A stretch of DNA of 34,249 nucleotides from an uncultured Chloroflexota bacterium (GCA_903877335.1 CAIRDJ010000296.1:1-34249); one strand, 5' to 3'. Positions 1-9,656 are shown, numbered from the stretch's first letter. Notes: generated from the letters alone by a model not told the origin. Translations and numbers: made by a program.

Positions 1-1034
1 CGCTTGGGGTCCGTGTTGATGACCTCAACCAAGGCTTCTTCAGTGGGTTGCGGTTGGGCAGCTGTGACGGATGCTTCGGTAGCAGGAGCACTGCTGGGCG
101 CAACACCATTCAACGGGGGGATGACGATTTGTTGCCCCAGTTGCAAAATTGACCCCGTCCCCAACTGAGGATTGAGCGAAAGAATGGTGGTAGTGGGAAC
201 GCCATAAGCCACAGCAATCGCTGACAAGGTGTCGCCAGAAACAACAGTGTGGACGATAGAACCACCTTCACGGTTTCCCTGTGGGTTCACGAATGGAGCG
301 TATTGTTGAGCTGGGGTGGCGGTTGGAATGGGCGCGTTCGACTCGGAATTCGTCGCACCTTGGGCAGAGCTGTCGCTTCCCGTCGCAAGTAGTTTTACAT
401 CGTCTATCCAGACATTGTTGAATGTATTCGGAACACCCTGAGTGTGATAGACAAACACAGTCACAGTTCCCCCTGTCGCGGTGGCATTCACCCCGTGGCG
501 TAGCCATTGGTCATGTGGCTCGATGAAAGCCGACCACACCACTTCGGGCGCGGTGGGATCCGTTCCACCGTTTGGATCAATCCCAATGCGCGTGCTTGCA
601 CCTGACTGCAAAGATGAGCCACACCCACTTCCCTCCGCGGCAGGGGTACAGGACTTCACTTGGGTGGTCGCTTCGGCACGCAAACCTGTTCCCGCCGCAA
701 CATTCACTTCCTGATACAATGCCATGCGATACTGCACATAACCTCCGCTATAGTTAGCGGCAGTCGTGCCCTCCACCGGAGCAGGTCCCACCCCCTGATG
801 AGGAAAGCCATACACGCGATCGCCGCGATCGTAATATCCAGAGGGTGAACCAAGCGGAAGCCACAAACTCCAACCCATTGGAACGGTCAAATCACCACGA
901 GTTGTGCCCACATAATTGCCAAAATTTCCTTGTTCCAAACCACCGTTATTGAGCAGATTCGTTTGGGCAAACGTGGGAGGCACGCCACAAAATATTGATA
1001 AACACAATCCAAGAAGGATGATTCGGTATCTCAT
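1..1034 (-). CDS. Secreted LysM-domain protein with N-terminal carbohydrate-binding-like region (3' end outside window)
   Basis: The ATG at 1034 is preceded by GGAG seven bases upstream. Residues 1-24 form a signal peptide ending in TFAQ. The mature part begins NLLNNGGLEQG, the opening typical of CenC-like jelly-roll modules, and continues to about residue 215. A Thr/Pro-containing linker follows, then a LysM domain at about 262-306 (HTVVSGDTLSAIAVAYGV...IVIPP). The visible 344 codons end in a Pro/Thr/Ala-rich tail and the C terminus is not seen. LysM modules bind GlcNAc-containing glycans, so a cell-wall or extracellular-glycan-binding role is likely; no catalytic domain is visible. It lies 66 bp downstream of the amine oxidase gene on the same strand and may be co-transcribed with it. 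The jelly-roll assignment is by pattern only. Confidence 0.8.
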   Translation of the reverse strand, partial: MRYRIILLGLCLSIFCGVPPTFAQTNLLNNGGLEQGNFGNYVGTTRGDLTVPMGWSLWLPLGSPSGYYDRGDRVYGFPHQGVGPAPVEGTTAANYSGGYVQYRMALYQEVNVAAGTGLRAEATTQVKSCTPAAEGSGCGSSLQSGASTRIGIDPNGGTDPTAPEVVWSAFIEPHDQWLRHGVNATATGGTVTVFVYHTQGVPNTFNNVWIDDVKLLATGSDSSAQGATNSESNAPIPTATPAQQYAPFVNPQGNREGGSIVHTVVSGDTLSAIAVAYGVPTTTILSLNPQLGTGSILQLGQQIVIPPLNGVAPSSAPATEASVTAAQPQPTEEALVEVINTDPK

Positions 1035-1099
1035 CAGAATTCTCCGCAATCGTCAGGGTCAGGAAAATTTTAACATGGGGGGGGAAGGTGTCAAGCTAC

Positions 1100-2488
1100 C
1101 TAGATGGCTTCAATCAACTCATCCGCAGCGCGTTGCCCACTCATGAGGGCACCGTGTACTGTACCTGGGTAATCTAGGTTAGTCGCTTCCCCTGCAAAGA
1201 ACAACACATCCGCCACACTTTCCGCCAATGCCTCAATATCATCAGGCGTGCTACCCACCCCATAGGATGAGTACGATCCATAGCTATAGCGATCATTCGA
1301 CCAGTTAGTACGCAAATGCCCAATAGGGGCGGGAATAGCCTCCCCATAAATGGTGCGTAACATGCTCATTGCCCCTTCGATGATGTCAGCATCGCTCCAA
1401 GATTCCACCTCTTGCCCAAACTGACCGGCATTGAAACACAACAAAATGGGTTGCTTCACCACGTCGGCAAGGTTCAAACATTCGCCCCAGCGCCCGCGTG
1501 CTTCTGCATCGACATAACCGATGAAACGTGCCTCTTCGTCCCAAAAGATTTCAGGGAATTGTAGATAGAGTTTACTCAGGATGCCCATTTGCAACCGCTG
1601 AATCGCTTGTTGTTTGGCGGAGGGCAACGCTGGATTGAAGGTGATGGCGTTCGCCTTCAACACGCCCAATGGCACCGTGACCAATGCGGCATCGGCAACA
1701 AAAGTTTGCCCCCCCGCCCTGACGCGCACGCCCTCCTCATAGGCATAATCAATCTGGGTGACGGGCATCTCTAGGCGAATGTCCAACCCCTGCGCCAAAT
1801 GGTCGGTGAGCCAGTCATAGCCATTTGGGAACACCACATCCTCGCCTGAATATGCTTCGGACTCGTTCCAATACCATGCGGATAACTTACCAACACGGTT
1901 GGCATATTCATGCTCGATGGTGGTATTGATGAAATAGGCGAGTATTTGATTCTCTTCGTCATCAAATTCATATTCTAGTTCCACCAAAGCCAGTTGAATA
2001 GCTTCGCTCAAGGGTAGGTCATGGTCGCGTTCTTCGGCAATGACATACGCGGTTTCTATGATCTCTTCAAAAATGCTATAGTATTCGTCGGCATCGGCAT
2101 CCGGCATCGGAGAGCCATCACTATAGAAGGTTACGCCGTTGTCGTAGTCGGTTTCCACTCGCATGATGTTGAGTTCATCCGCCAATTCGGTCAGAGGGTT
2201 GCCGTCCACGCCATGAATCCAAGACGCCCCCATGTCCAACGCCAAGCCATTCAAGTCTCGGTTTGTCCAAACGCGCCCACCATAACGAGCGCGAGCTTCT
2301 AGCACGACCACGCGATAGCCGTCCTGCTGCAGAGTTTGCGCTGCTGCCAACCCCGCCACCCCCGCACCAACCACCACAACCTCTATATCATCCTCTTGGG
2401 CAACACGCGCCACGCTGACGCTAGGCATTATCCCCACGCTCAACAACATCTTTAAAAACTTCCGACGATCTATGATGGGTTTGTGCAC
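1100..2488 (-). CDS. Flavin-dependent amine oxidase, Tat-exported
   Basis: This 462-residue protein starts at a GTG with GGAG about ten bases upstream. Residues 7-13 (DRRKFLK) followed by a hydrophobic stretch look like a twin-arginine signal, so the enzyme is probably exported folded with FAD bound. The ADP-binding motif GAGVAG lies at 41-46, followed by the conserved [24 protein letters not shown] segment carries the Lys that is conserved near the flavin in monoamine and polyamine oxidases. The C-terminal FAD motif [18 protein letters not shown] is present. The family oxidises primary or secondary amines, polyamines or amino acids, producing an aldehyde or imine and H2O2; the substrate cannot be told here. 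The gene is divergent from the metal ATPase gene. Confidence 0.88.
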   Translation of the reverse strand: MHKPIIDRRKFLKMLLSVGIMPSVSVARVAQEDDIEVVVVGAGVAGLAAAQTLQQDGYRVVVLEARARYGGRVWTNRDLNGLALDMGASWIHGVDGNPLTELADELNIMRVETDYDNGVTFYSDGSPMPDADADEYYSIFEEIIETAYVIAEERDHDLPLSEAIQLALVELEYEFDDEENQILAYFINTTIEHEYANRVGKLSAWYWNESEAYSGEDVVFPNGYDWLTDHLAQGLDIRLEMPVTQIDYAYEEGVRVRAGGQTFVADAALVTVPLGVLKANAITFNPALPSAKQQAIQRLQMGILSKLYLQFPEIFWDEEARFIGYVDAEARGRWGECLNLADVVKQPILLCFNAGQFGQEVESWSDADIIEGAMSMLRTIYGEAIPAPIGHLRTNWSNDRYSYGSYSSYGVGSTPDDIEALAESVADVLFFAGEATNLDYPGTVHGALMSGQRAADELIEAI

Positions 2489-2581
2489 AGTCTATTCTCC
2501 GATTGGTCACTTGCAATATATTTGTTCATGAATCTTGATAGGGTTGTCGCGCTCGTAACTATAACACAAGAAACTATTTCG

Positions 2582-2596
2582 CTTGATATAGTCAAG
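2582..2596. promoter_or_regulatory. Small inverted repeat between amine oxidase and metal ATPase genes
   Basis: CTTGA, five bases, TCAAG form an inverted repeat in the divergent intergenic region, about 145 bp upstream of the ATPase ATG. It could be a binding site for a metal or redox regulator. The arms are only 5 bp and no regulator gene is nearby, so this is weak. Confidence 0.25.
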
Positions 2597-2675
2597 AAAA
2601 CGAACAACCCGCACAAGTGCAGCTATGTCAAGGTGCTTAGCGAGATAAAATACGCATTAGAGTAATTTTATGGCG

Positions 2676-2705
2676 TTGGCAAAACTATTTTAACCGATGT
2701 AAAAT
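2676..2705 (+). promoter_or_regulatory. Candidate sigma-70 promoter of the metal ATPase gene
   Basis: TTGGCA (2676-2681), an 18-base spacer and TAAAAT (2700-2705) lie about 36 bp before the ATG at 2741. A start near 2712 would leave a short leader containing an AAAAGG ribosome site. Confidence 0.4.
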
Positions 2706-2740
2706 CGATCCAATTGCTTGGTTATCGAAAAGGTTACACG

Positions 2741-4705
2741 ATGTTAAATCCTTCTTCGCCCATCACCCAACCCTCTAGCTCCGCTTCTGAAGGCACGCCA
2801 TTTTTGACCAAAGAATGGCTAGAACCGCGCTTGGTGGTGGCAACGCTCGTGCTGATTGCGATGAGTTTTGTGGCAGAAAATCAACAATGGGCACCGAGGT
2901 TGATCTTGCTCATCAACATTGCCTCCTACCTAACAGGGGGATGGTTTGGTTTGCGGGGGGCAATTCACGCTTTGGTAGAAGAGCGCGTGGTTGATGTGGA
3001 CTTGCTGATGATTCTAGCGGCACTCGGTGCGGCGGTCATTGGTGAATGGCACGAAGGGGCAATCTTGCTCTTCTTGTTTTCACTCAGCAACGTGTTACAA
3101 GATTACGCCATCGGGCGCAGTCGTAAAGCAATCCAAAGCCTGATGAAGCTCTACCCCGAAGAAGCAACGCTCAAGCGGGGGGATCAATTTGTCACCATCA
3201 AAGCGAGTGAAATTCAACCCAACGACTTGCTCTTGCTGAAGCCAGGCGAGCGCGTCCCTGTGGATGCCCTTGTCATAGCAGGACAGTCTAGCCTAGACGA
3301 ATCCAGCATCACGGGCGAATCCATCCCCGTTGATAAAACCGTCGGCGCAATCGTATTCGCCGGCACCTTAAACGGGCACGGTTCATTAGAGCTACAGGCA
3401 ATCGGCACTGCACAAGAGACGGTATTGGCGCGGGTGATTCAAATGGTGGAGAATGCCCAAGACAGCAAAGCCCCCACGCAACGCTTCTTAGAAGCATTTG
3501 AAAGGCGCTACGCCGTCGCCATCATCGGATTCATCGCGCTGTTCATTGCCATTCCCCCGTTGTTCGGTGTGCCCTTCACCGACAATTTCTACCGTGCAAT
3601 GGTGTTGATGACGGTTGCCAGTCCGTGTGCGCTGGTGATTAGCACGCCAGCATCGTTCATCTCTGCCATTGCCGCAGGGGCGCGTAATGGGGTGTTGTTC
3701 AAAGGGGGGGCGCACCTCGAACTATTCGCCGACATCAAAGCGATGACGTTTGACAAGACCGGCACGCTCACGATTGGGAAACCCCAAGTGACTGACCTCA
3801 TCCCGCTGGGGGCAGAGACCAACACCAGCGCACTACTGGGACTGGTCGCCAGTGTCGAATCCCACAGCGAGCATCCGTTGGCGCGGGCAGTCGTGCGCTA
3901 TGCACAAGCGCACGGGGTCAACATGGCGGAGGTGACGGGCTTCCGTGCGGTGGTTGGGCGCGGGGTGGAAGCACAAGTGGATGGACAAACCATCACGATT
4001 GGCAGTGCCAAGCTGTTCACCCCTCCCCCACCGAGTGAGGTTCAGCAGCATGTGCGCATGCTGGAATCGGCAGGCAAAACCGTCATGTTGATTCAACAAG
4101 CGGATCGCTTCATCGGGTTGATCGCCCTAGCCGATCAGCTTCGCCCTGAATCAAAAGCGGTCATTGCCTCGCTCAAGCAACAGGGTGTCTTGACGGTCAT
4201 GCTCACGGGGGATAATGAGCGCGTGGCAAATGCGATTGGGAAGGAAGTTGGGATTGATCGTATTCATGCTGACCTGCTCCCGTCGGACAAGGCACAGATC
4301 ATTGAGCAACTTCAACGCGAGGTTGGCTCCGTGGCAATGATTGGCGACGGGGTGAACGATGCCCCCGCCTTGGCGGTTGCCAACATTGGGATTGCGATGG
4401 GGGTTGCTGGCTCGGATGTTGCGCTAGAAACAGCGGATATTGTCTTGATGGGAGATCGCCTTCCGTTGATTGACTACGCCTTCCAACTGAGCCGAAAAGC
4501 ACGGCGCGTCGTCTGGCAGAACATCACTTTCTCGTTGGCGGTCATCGGCGTGCTAGTGGTGAGCGTTTTCGCCATCAACCTGCCGTTGCCGTTTGGGGTG
4601 TTCGGTCATGAGGGTAGTACGGTCATTGTGGTACTCAACGGGTTGTTTGCTCTGCTCATCCTGCCGGAGATTGCTCGCCGTCGGCGAGAACGCACACTAG
4701 CATGA
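2741..4705 (+). CDS. P1B-4-type heavy-metal-exporting ATPase (Co/Fe/Zn class)
   Basis: This 654-residue ATPase uses ATP to move a transition metal ion out of the cytoplasm. Visible motifs are TGES at 191-194 (actuator), SPC at 294-296 in the transport helix, DKTGT with the phosphorylated Asp338, HP at 378-379, and GDGVND at 535-540. HEGST follows at 623-627 in the last membrane segment. SPC together with HEG(S/G)T and the absence of an N-terminal metal-binding domain is the signature of subgroup P1B-4 (CoaT, CtpD, CzcP), whose substrates are Co2+, Fe2+ or Zn2+. I chose the ATG at 2741 because AAAAGG precedes it; a TTG at 2714 would add nine residues without a clear ribosome site. It is a single gene, and no MerR or ArsR regulator is adjacent. 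Confidence 0.93.
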   Translation: MLNPSSPITQPSSSASEGTPFLTKEWLEPRLVVATLVLIAMSFVAENQQWAPRLILLINIASYLTGGWFGLRGAIHALVEERVVDVDLLMILAALGAAVIGEWHEGAILLFLFSLSNVLQDYAIGRSRKAIQSLMKLYPEEATLKRGDQFVTIKASEIQPNDLLLLKPGERVPVDALVIAGQSSLDESSITGESIPVDKTVGAIVFAGTLNGHGSLELQAIGTAQETVLARVIQMVENAQDSKAPTQRFLEAFERRYAVAIIGFIALFIAIPPLFGVPFTDNFYRAMVLMTVASPCALVISTPASFISAIAAGARNGVLFKGGAHLELFADIKAMTFDKTGTLTIGKPQVTDLIPLGAETNTSALLGLVASVESHSEHPLARAVVRYAQAHGVNMAEVTGFRAVVGRGVEAQVDGQTITIGSAKLFTPPPPSEVQQHVRMLESAGKTVMLIQQADRFIGLIALADQLRPESKAVIASLKQQGVLTVMLTGDNERVANAIGKEVGIDRIHADLLPSDKAQIIEQLQREVGSVAMIGDGVNDAPALAVANIGIAMGVAGSDVALETADIVLMGDRLPLIDYAFQLSRKARRVVWQNITFSLAVIGVLVVSVFAINLPLPFGVFGHEGSTVIVVLNGLFALLILPEIARRRRERTLA

Positions 4706-4715
4706 CGCTCATACG

Positions 4716-4745
4716 GGGTGAGGGGGCACAGACTGCCCCCCACCC
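4716..4745. terminator. GC-rich hairpin between convergent genes
   Basis: GGGTG-A-GGGGGCA (4716-4728) pairs with TGCCCCCACCC (4734-4745) around a five-base loop, with one bulged A. It sits between the convergent ends of the metal ATPase and the epimerase-like gene, so it can serve both strands. There is no U-run directly after it on the plus strand. Confidence 0.55.
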
Positions 4746-4755
4746 ATTACGAAGG

Positions 4756-5712
4756 CTACTTTAATTTTTTGCCGGTGAAGAAGATGTTGAGGGTATCGCC
4801 TACGTTGTTATCGCGCAGGTAGGCAATGTGTTCACCCTTGAACGGAATGGGATCCATGCCGAAGTGATTGACTAGCGCGTTATCCTTGACCACGTTGGGG
4901 ACTGCCAACAGGTCTAACAAGGAAGAGGTGACGGGCGAGCCGGGGAGGAGTGTTTCCATGATGGCAACCGGCAAGCGGAGCAACCCCACTGGGGCAGGAA
5001 ACCATATACGGCGGGCACCCAGTGCCACCAAGATTCGCTCTTCGATCTCCCCCAACGTTAACACTTCGGGACCGCCCAGCAACAACTCTTTGCCAATGGT
5101 GGTTTCATCGTCCACACAGCGCACGGTTGCTTCGGCAACATCTAGCACCGAGACGGGTTGGAACTCCGCTTTGCCGCCCCCGATGAGCGGAAAGATGATC
5201 GGGGTGAGTTGTACCAAACGCGCAATCGAGTTGAAAAATTCATCTTGTGTGCCAAAGATGGCGGAGGGGCGGAGTGCTGTCCAGTCCATTCCGGAACGTG
5301 CGACGTACTCTTGCGCCATGCCCTTGCTCTTCAAGAAGCGATAGGGCAACGCGCTGGACGCACCATTCTGGCTCATGTTGATGAAGCGTTTGATGCCGGC
5401 TTGTTTGGCGGCATCCACCACGTTGATGGTGCCTTGATAGTTGACTTCTTCGTAGGTGGCTTTGCCCTTCTCAATGGCAATGGCAACCAAGTGAATGACC
5501 ACATCCACACCGTGCATCAACGCAACCAAAGACACGCGATCGGTGACATCTGCCTGCACAAACTCGACACGATCTTGATACTGGCTTAAACGCATCTTTG
5601 CAACGTCCATGTTGCGAACTTGAGCGCGAACAGTATAGCCCCGCTCAACGAGTTTAGGAACAATATTGTTGCCAACGTAACCGTTAGCTCCTGTCACCAA
5701 TACGGTTGTCAT
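4756..5712 (-). CDS. NAD(P)-binding atypical SDR / NDUFA9-like epimerase family protein
   Basis: The 318-residue protein opens with a Rossmann fold: TGANGYVG at residues 7-14 matches the TGxxGxxG motif of atypical short-chain dehydrogenases. The middle (LKSKGMAQEYV, then WTALRPSAIFG and the FQPVSVLDVAEA segment) resembles the YbjT/NDUFA9 group of NAD(P)H-binding proteins more than sugar epimerases. Members act as oxidoreductases or as structural or quinone-linked proteins, and no substrate can be assigned. Its ATG overlaps the TGA of the upstream glycosyltransferase gene by four bases (ATGA at 5709-5712), so translation is likely coupled and the two are probably one operon. Confidence 0.82.
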   Translation of the reverse strand: MTTVLVTGANGYVGNNIVPKLVERGYTVRAQVRNMDVAKMRLSQYQDRVEFVQADVTDRVSLVALMHGVDVVIHLVAIAIEKGKATYEEVNYQGTINVVDAAKQAGIKRFINMSQNGASSALPYRFLKSKGMAQEYVARSGMDWTALRPSAIFGTQDEFFNSIARLVQLTPIIFPLIGGGKAEFQPVSVLDVAEATVRCVDDETTIGKELLLGGPEVLTLGEIEERILVALGARRIWFPAPVGLLRLPVAIMETLLPGSPVTSSLLDLLAVPNVVKDNALVNHFGMDPIPFKGEHIAYLRDNNVGDTLNIFFTGKKLK

Positions 5713-7634
5713 TTTGCCTCCACTGGGTTGTTGAATGTAATGGTAGCGAGTGAGTAGGCATCTTGTCCGCCTGCAATCAACACTCTCTTATTTGGATGCT
5801 CATAATTGTACAAACCAACAATGAGTGTGTTATGAGTCGTAGATAGGGAATTAGGGATGAAGAGGGCGTGCTGGTCGATGATGGCTTGCCCAATCTTCCA
5901 AGTGGGGGTGGGGGATTGCCCCCCCACTGGCTCGGCATCGTGTTGGGCAACCAAGACCCCGTCCTCGTTCAACAGTTGCACAAACACTTTATAACGTTCT
6001 TGCAGGGGGGAAGCGGTTTGCCAGTGCAAACGCACCATGAGCGCGTCATACGGTTGTACGCCGGTGCTACTGATGGCATAGTCGGTTAGGGTGATGTGTT
6101 CGCCAAAGCGCACATCCACCCCCTCATGAACCTCGCCAAAGGTGGCAGGGGGAAGGGCATAACGCGCCAAGCGCACATCCCCAAACCACGCATCTCCAAC
6201 CTCAAAGGCAGTCTGGTCAAGCACCGTTTCCACCACGCGATTGGGATCACGCTCTGCTTCTCCCCACAAGACGGCAAAGAGCGTGTCCACTTGAGGCAGC
6301 ACGGCTTGAACATCTTGGCGAATTTCCGCATCAGGACTAGAGAGATGGGCGGGGATACCAAAAGTCAGCAAGCGGTTTTGCGCATAATAATTGAACACTT
6401 CAACTTGACCGGGCGCGTTCAAGATCACCCCCACTTTGCCTTGTGAGGTCGTGAGGATGGTTTGCACCAACCCGCGATAGTCATCTCGTTGATAAGCAGG
6501 CGCGTTATAGAGCGGTGGGATAATCTGGCGGAAGGTGAACAACGTCCCCACTACGCCAAGCATCACGATGCCCCGCGCCAACGGACGGATCATGCGTCGC
6601 TCACTTTCCATCCACCACAAACTAGCAACGCCCTGCCCAATCGCCAATGCCAACCCCACTTGTGAGGGTAGCAAAAATTTGAGGTTGCCCTCACGGAATA
6701 AGCCTTGTGCAAGGAAGAATCCAATCGGCACAAGTGCGACCATCAACGGGAGAAACCGCTTCCAAGTTGCTTTCTCGGCATGGATGCGCAACCCGAACAA
6801 GGCGAAGACCAGCAGAATACTAATCCAATGAAAGGGGGCTTCGGTGTAGGTCATCCCCATGACAAGCCAACCCACAATCTGATTGAGGCTATCCACTAAG
6901 GGGGTAGGCTCGCCCGTGTTGGGCCACGTGGTCACTTGACGAATGGCAACCGCCATGAGCGGGGCGAACAACACCAACGCCAGCGCGTTCGCCACCCCAT
7001 ACCACGCCAGTTTACGCGCTGTTGAGGACAGGGTGCGCCAGTGTAATCCTTCCAGCAACCACAACACCGCCACCCCACCTTGCGCAATCATCACCAGCGG
7101 GAAGGCGTATTGCGTCCACAAGCCCAGCGCGTTCAAGATGCCTAATGCCACCGCCCTGCGCCAAGTTGGGCGCGTCAGGAAGCCCACTAATGCCCACAAC
7201 GCGCCCACACTCCACAGCGTGAGCGTGGCGTACATGCGCATTTCTTGACTGTAGTAAATCTGAAAGGTGTTGAACGCCACCAATCCCCCAGCAACAACCG
7301 CACCCAAATAGCCGTTAGCGGGTTTGCTCCCCAACCGTTGCGCCAGCGCAAACGTCCACGCCACCCCCAGCACCCCCTGCAAAGCAGAAAGCGCACGCAA
7401 GCTCAATTCCGCATCCCCCACCGCACTGCGCCAAATCTTGAGCAACCAATAATATAGGGGGGGGTGGATGTCGGCGGCAGCATTCTGGGCGATTTGGGCA
7501 AAGCTACGGGTGGCTTGCACATAACTGCTCCCCTCATCATTCCATAGCGACTGTGCCCCCAACTGATGAAAGCGCAACCACGACGCGCACAGGGTGATTC
7601 CGATTGCCAACAGAAGGTAAGTGAATTTGTGCAT
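5709..7634 (-). CDS. GT39-type integral membrane glycosyltransferase
   Basis: The 641-residue protein starts at an ATG with GAGG five bases upstream; a longer version from 7655 has no such site. The first external loop contains WNDEGSSY, the acidic motif of the PMT/ArnT (GT39/GT83) fold, followed by HPPLYYWLLKIW. Roughly ten to twelve hydrophobic segments occupy the first 380 residues. A soluble C-terminal half of about 250 residues follows, rich in beta-like segments and presumably outside the membrane. These enzymes transfer a sugar from a polyprenyl-phosphate donor to a protein, lipid or polysaccharide acceptor on the outer face; donor and acceptor are unknown here. It precedes and overlaps the SDR-like gene. 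Confidence 0.85.
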   Translation of the reverse strand: MHKFTYLLLAIGITLCASWLRFHQLGAQSLWNDEGSSYVQATRSFAQIAQNAAADIHPPLYYWLLKIWRSAVGDAELSLRALSALQGVLGVAWTFALAQRLGSKPANGYLGAVVAGGLVAFNTFQIYYSQEMRMYATLTLWSVGALWALVGFLTRPTWRRAVALGILNALGLWTQYAFPLVMIAQGGVAVLWLLEGLHWRTLSSTARKLAWYGVANALALVLFAPLMAVAIRQVTTWPNTGEPTPLVDSLNQIVGWLVMGMTYTEAPFHWISILLVFALFGLRIHAEKATWKRFLPLMVALVPIGFFLAQGLFREGNLKFLLPSQVGLALAIGQGVASLWWMESERRMIRPLARGIVMLGVVGTLFTFRQIIPPLYNAPAYQRDDYRGLVQTILTTSQGKVGVILNAPGQVEVFNYYAQNRLLTFGIPAHLSSPDAEIRQDVQAVLPQVDTLFAVLWGEAERDPNRVVETVLDQTAFEVGDAWFGDVRLARYALPPATFGEVHEGVDVRFGEHITLTDYAISSTGVQPYDALMVRLHWQTASPLQERYKVFVQLLNEDGVLVAQHDAEPVGGQSPTPTWKIGQAIIDQHALFIPNSLSTTHNTLIVGLYNYEHPNKRVLIAGGQDAYSLATITFNNPVEAK

Positions 7635-7915
7635 GGTTTCCTCACGATAGGTCAACCGAACTCAAGCCTTCATGCATTGTAACCAAGCAGCGTGCCGAGT
7701 GTGAGAGCGACTGCCAACCGCCCCCGCAAGATACGCGCATCCGCTCACTGGTATATCCCCCCAACTTATGTCAAACTTAGATGTTTGTGCTTACGGCTTC
7801 TAAACGTTGACTAAACAAACTCTGATTTATTTCCAACAACGATGCCATAGGTTTGCTGTTGATTTTTAGAGCCTAGTAACACTCTGATCACAAAATACAA
7901 GAAAGGCTAAATTCA

Positions 7916-8866
7916 ATGATAGAAGTGGAAAATTTGGTCAAACAGTACGGCGACTTCATCGCTGTTAACGGCGTGACCTTTTCCGCAAAGCCGGGAGAAG
8001 TGACGGGTTTCTTGGGTCCGAACGGAGCCGGTAAAACCACCACGATGCGGATTCTTGCGGGATACCTCCCCCCCACGTCGGGGCGGGCAATGGTTGCGGG
8101 ACAGAATGTATTTGAGAACAGTTTAGCGGTTCGGCAACATGTTGGCTATCTGCCAGAAAGCGTTCCGCTCTATCGAGACATGACCCCCTTGGGGTATCTC
8201 ACTTATGTGGGAGAAATTCGCGGGGTCAGCAATCTACAAGCACGCGCCCTACAAACCCTAGAGCGCGTGGGGTTGCACGAACGCGCTTACAACCGCATCC
8301 GCAACTTGAGCAAGGGGATGAAGCAACGGGTAGGCTTGGCGAGCGTGCTACTGCATGACCCCGAAGTCATCATCCTCGATGAACCCACCATCGGGCTAGA
8401 CCCCCTTCAGGTGGAAGAGTTGCGCGCGCTCATCCGTGAGCTAGGCAAAAACCACACCGTACTTTTCAGCACGCACATTCTTTCTGAAGCAGAAGCTGTG
8501 TGCGATAACATCGTCATCATCAATCAAGGGGAGATCGTGGCAAAGGGAAGCCCTGCCACGTTGCGCTCCCAACTAGAAAGTGGCGGGCGCATCCTCATCC
8601 GCTTGGATGGAATGGACAGCGGCGACACGCGCGAAACCGCCCGCCTCACTTTAGAGAAGTTGGATGAGATTAGCCATGTGGTCATCAATGATGAAATGCT
8701 GATTGCCACCCCCGCACGTGATGATATTGATCCACGCCCGGTCATTGCCCGCACGGTGATTGAACAAGGTTGGGACTTGATTGAGCTACGCGCGTTAGCG
8801 GTTGACCTTGAGGAAATCTTCTTGGAAGTTACACGACGCACATCCAATAAACAGGGAGCGAACTAA
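7916..8866 (+). CDS. ABC transporter ATP-binding protein, GldA-like
   Basis: The 316-residue protein has Walker A GPNGAGKT at 34-41, the ABC signature LSKGMKQRVGLA near 136 and Walker B VIILDEPTIGLDP near 156, followed by the switch His in FSTHILSEAE. A C-terminal domain of about 90 residues resembles that of GldA and other ABC-2 exporters. It should power the permease encoded two bases downstream. The start is the ATG at 7916 with GAAAGG ahead of it. It is the first gene of a four-gene operon with an ABC-2 permease, a GldG-like protein and a DUF4340 protein. That set is known in Bacteroidota for gliding and in other phyla as an exporter of unknown cargo. Confidence 0.92.
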   Translation: MIEVENLVKQYGDFIAVNGVTFSAKPGEVTGFLGPNGAGKTTTMRILAGYLPPTSGRAMVAGQNVFENSLAVRQHVGYLPESVPLYRDMTPLGYLTYVGEIRGVSNLQARALQTLERVGLHERAYNRIRNLSKGMKQRVGLASVLLHDPEVIILDEPTIGLDPLQVEELRALIRELGKNHTVLFSTHILSEAEAVCDNIVIINQGEIVAKGSPATLRSQLESGGRILIRLDGMDSGDTRETARLTLEKLDEISHVVINDEMLIATPARDDIDPRPVIARTVIEQGWDLIELRALAVDLEEIFLEVTRRTSNKQGAN

Positions 8867-8868
8867 CC

Positions 8869-9654
8869 ATGCGTGCGATTTTTACCGTCTATAAACGTGA
8901 GCTGGCAATCTACTTCCGCTCTCCCATTGCGTATGCCATCGCCTTTGCGCTCATGCTGTTCATGGGCTTACAGTTCTCCTACGCGCTGATCTTCGCCACA
9001 CAGGCGAACATCCAAGCCCAACAATTTGGGGGAGGACAGCAGTACACCCTCATGACCATTTTGGGGAGCGTCCAGTTGCTCACCTTCTTGATGTTCTTGG
9101 TGGGTCCGTTGCTCACCATGCGCCTGATTGCGGAAGAGAACCGCGAGGGCACGCTTGAAGTATTGATGACCTTGCCGATGAATGAGTATGAGTTCATCGT
9201 TGGCAAATTCCTTGCCTCTTGGACATATTACACCTTCATCTTGGTGCTCACACTCGTCCACGCTTGGTTAGGCTCGGCAGTGGGCAATCTCGATTATGGG
9301 CTATTGATCGGGCAATATGTCGGCGCGTGGTTGTATGGCGCGGCAGTTTTGGCAATCTGCTTGATCTGGAGCGCGGTGACAGAGGATCAATTGGTGGCAG
9401 CGTTCTTAGGGGCGTTGTCGGTCTTGATTCTATATGTATCCAACTGGGCGTATGAGTACGTCATCAACCTTCCTATCTCTGGCGCAGAATTGCTGGGCGA
9501 GTTCGTGCGTCAATTGGGCGTGGGGGTACACTACACCGAAACCATGTCACTAGGGATTATCCGTCTTGAAGACATTGCCTACTTCGTTTTCATGACCATT
9601 GCCGCGTTGTTCATCACCACGCGCATTGTAGAAACTCGCCGTTGGAGAAGCTAA
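8869..9654 (+). CDS. ABC-2 family permease, GldF-like
   Basis: The 261-residue protein has six predicted hydrophobic segments. Its N terminus (FTVYKRELAIYFRSPIAYA) is typical of ABC-2 permeases of the GldF/NosY class. The segment LLTMRLIAEENREGTLEVLMTLPMNEYEFIVGKF (broken here across positions 82-115) is the cytoplasmic coupling helix region conserved in this family: Arg-Leu-Ile-Ala-Glu-Glu followed by Gly-Thr-Leu-Glu. It begins two bases after the stop of the ATPase gene, so the two are translated together and probably form one transporter. The cargo is unknown. Confidence 0.9.
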   Translation: MRAIFTVYKRELAIYFRSPIAYAIAFALMLFMGLQFSYALIFATQANIQAQQFGGGQQYTLMTILGSVQLLTFLMFLVGPLLTMRLIAEENREGTLEVLMTLPMNEYEFIVGKFLASWTYYTFILVLTLVHAWLGSAVGNLDYGLLIGQYVGAWLYGAAVLAICLIWSAVTEDQLVAAFLGALSVLILYVSNWAYEYVINLPISGAELLGEFVRQLGVGVHYTETMSLGIIRLEDIAYFVFMTIAALFITTRIVETRRWRS

Positions 9655-9656
9655 AC

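Noticed and set aside
1077-1084. Run of eight G between amine oxidase and LysM genes
   Set aside because: It is non-coding and no regulatory context could be shown; noted only as a possible length-variable site.
4868-5589. Plus-strand ORFs of 158 and 143 codons
   Set aside because: They lie entirely antisense to the SDR-like gene, which has full family motifs; no ribosome site or recognisable domain.
5901-5928. G/C-run inverted repeat AGTGGGGG...CCCCCACT
   Set aside because: It lies inside the glycosyltransferase coding region, where it encodes Pro/Gly codons; no terminator role is needed.
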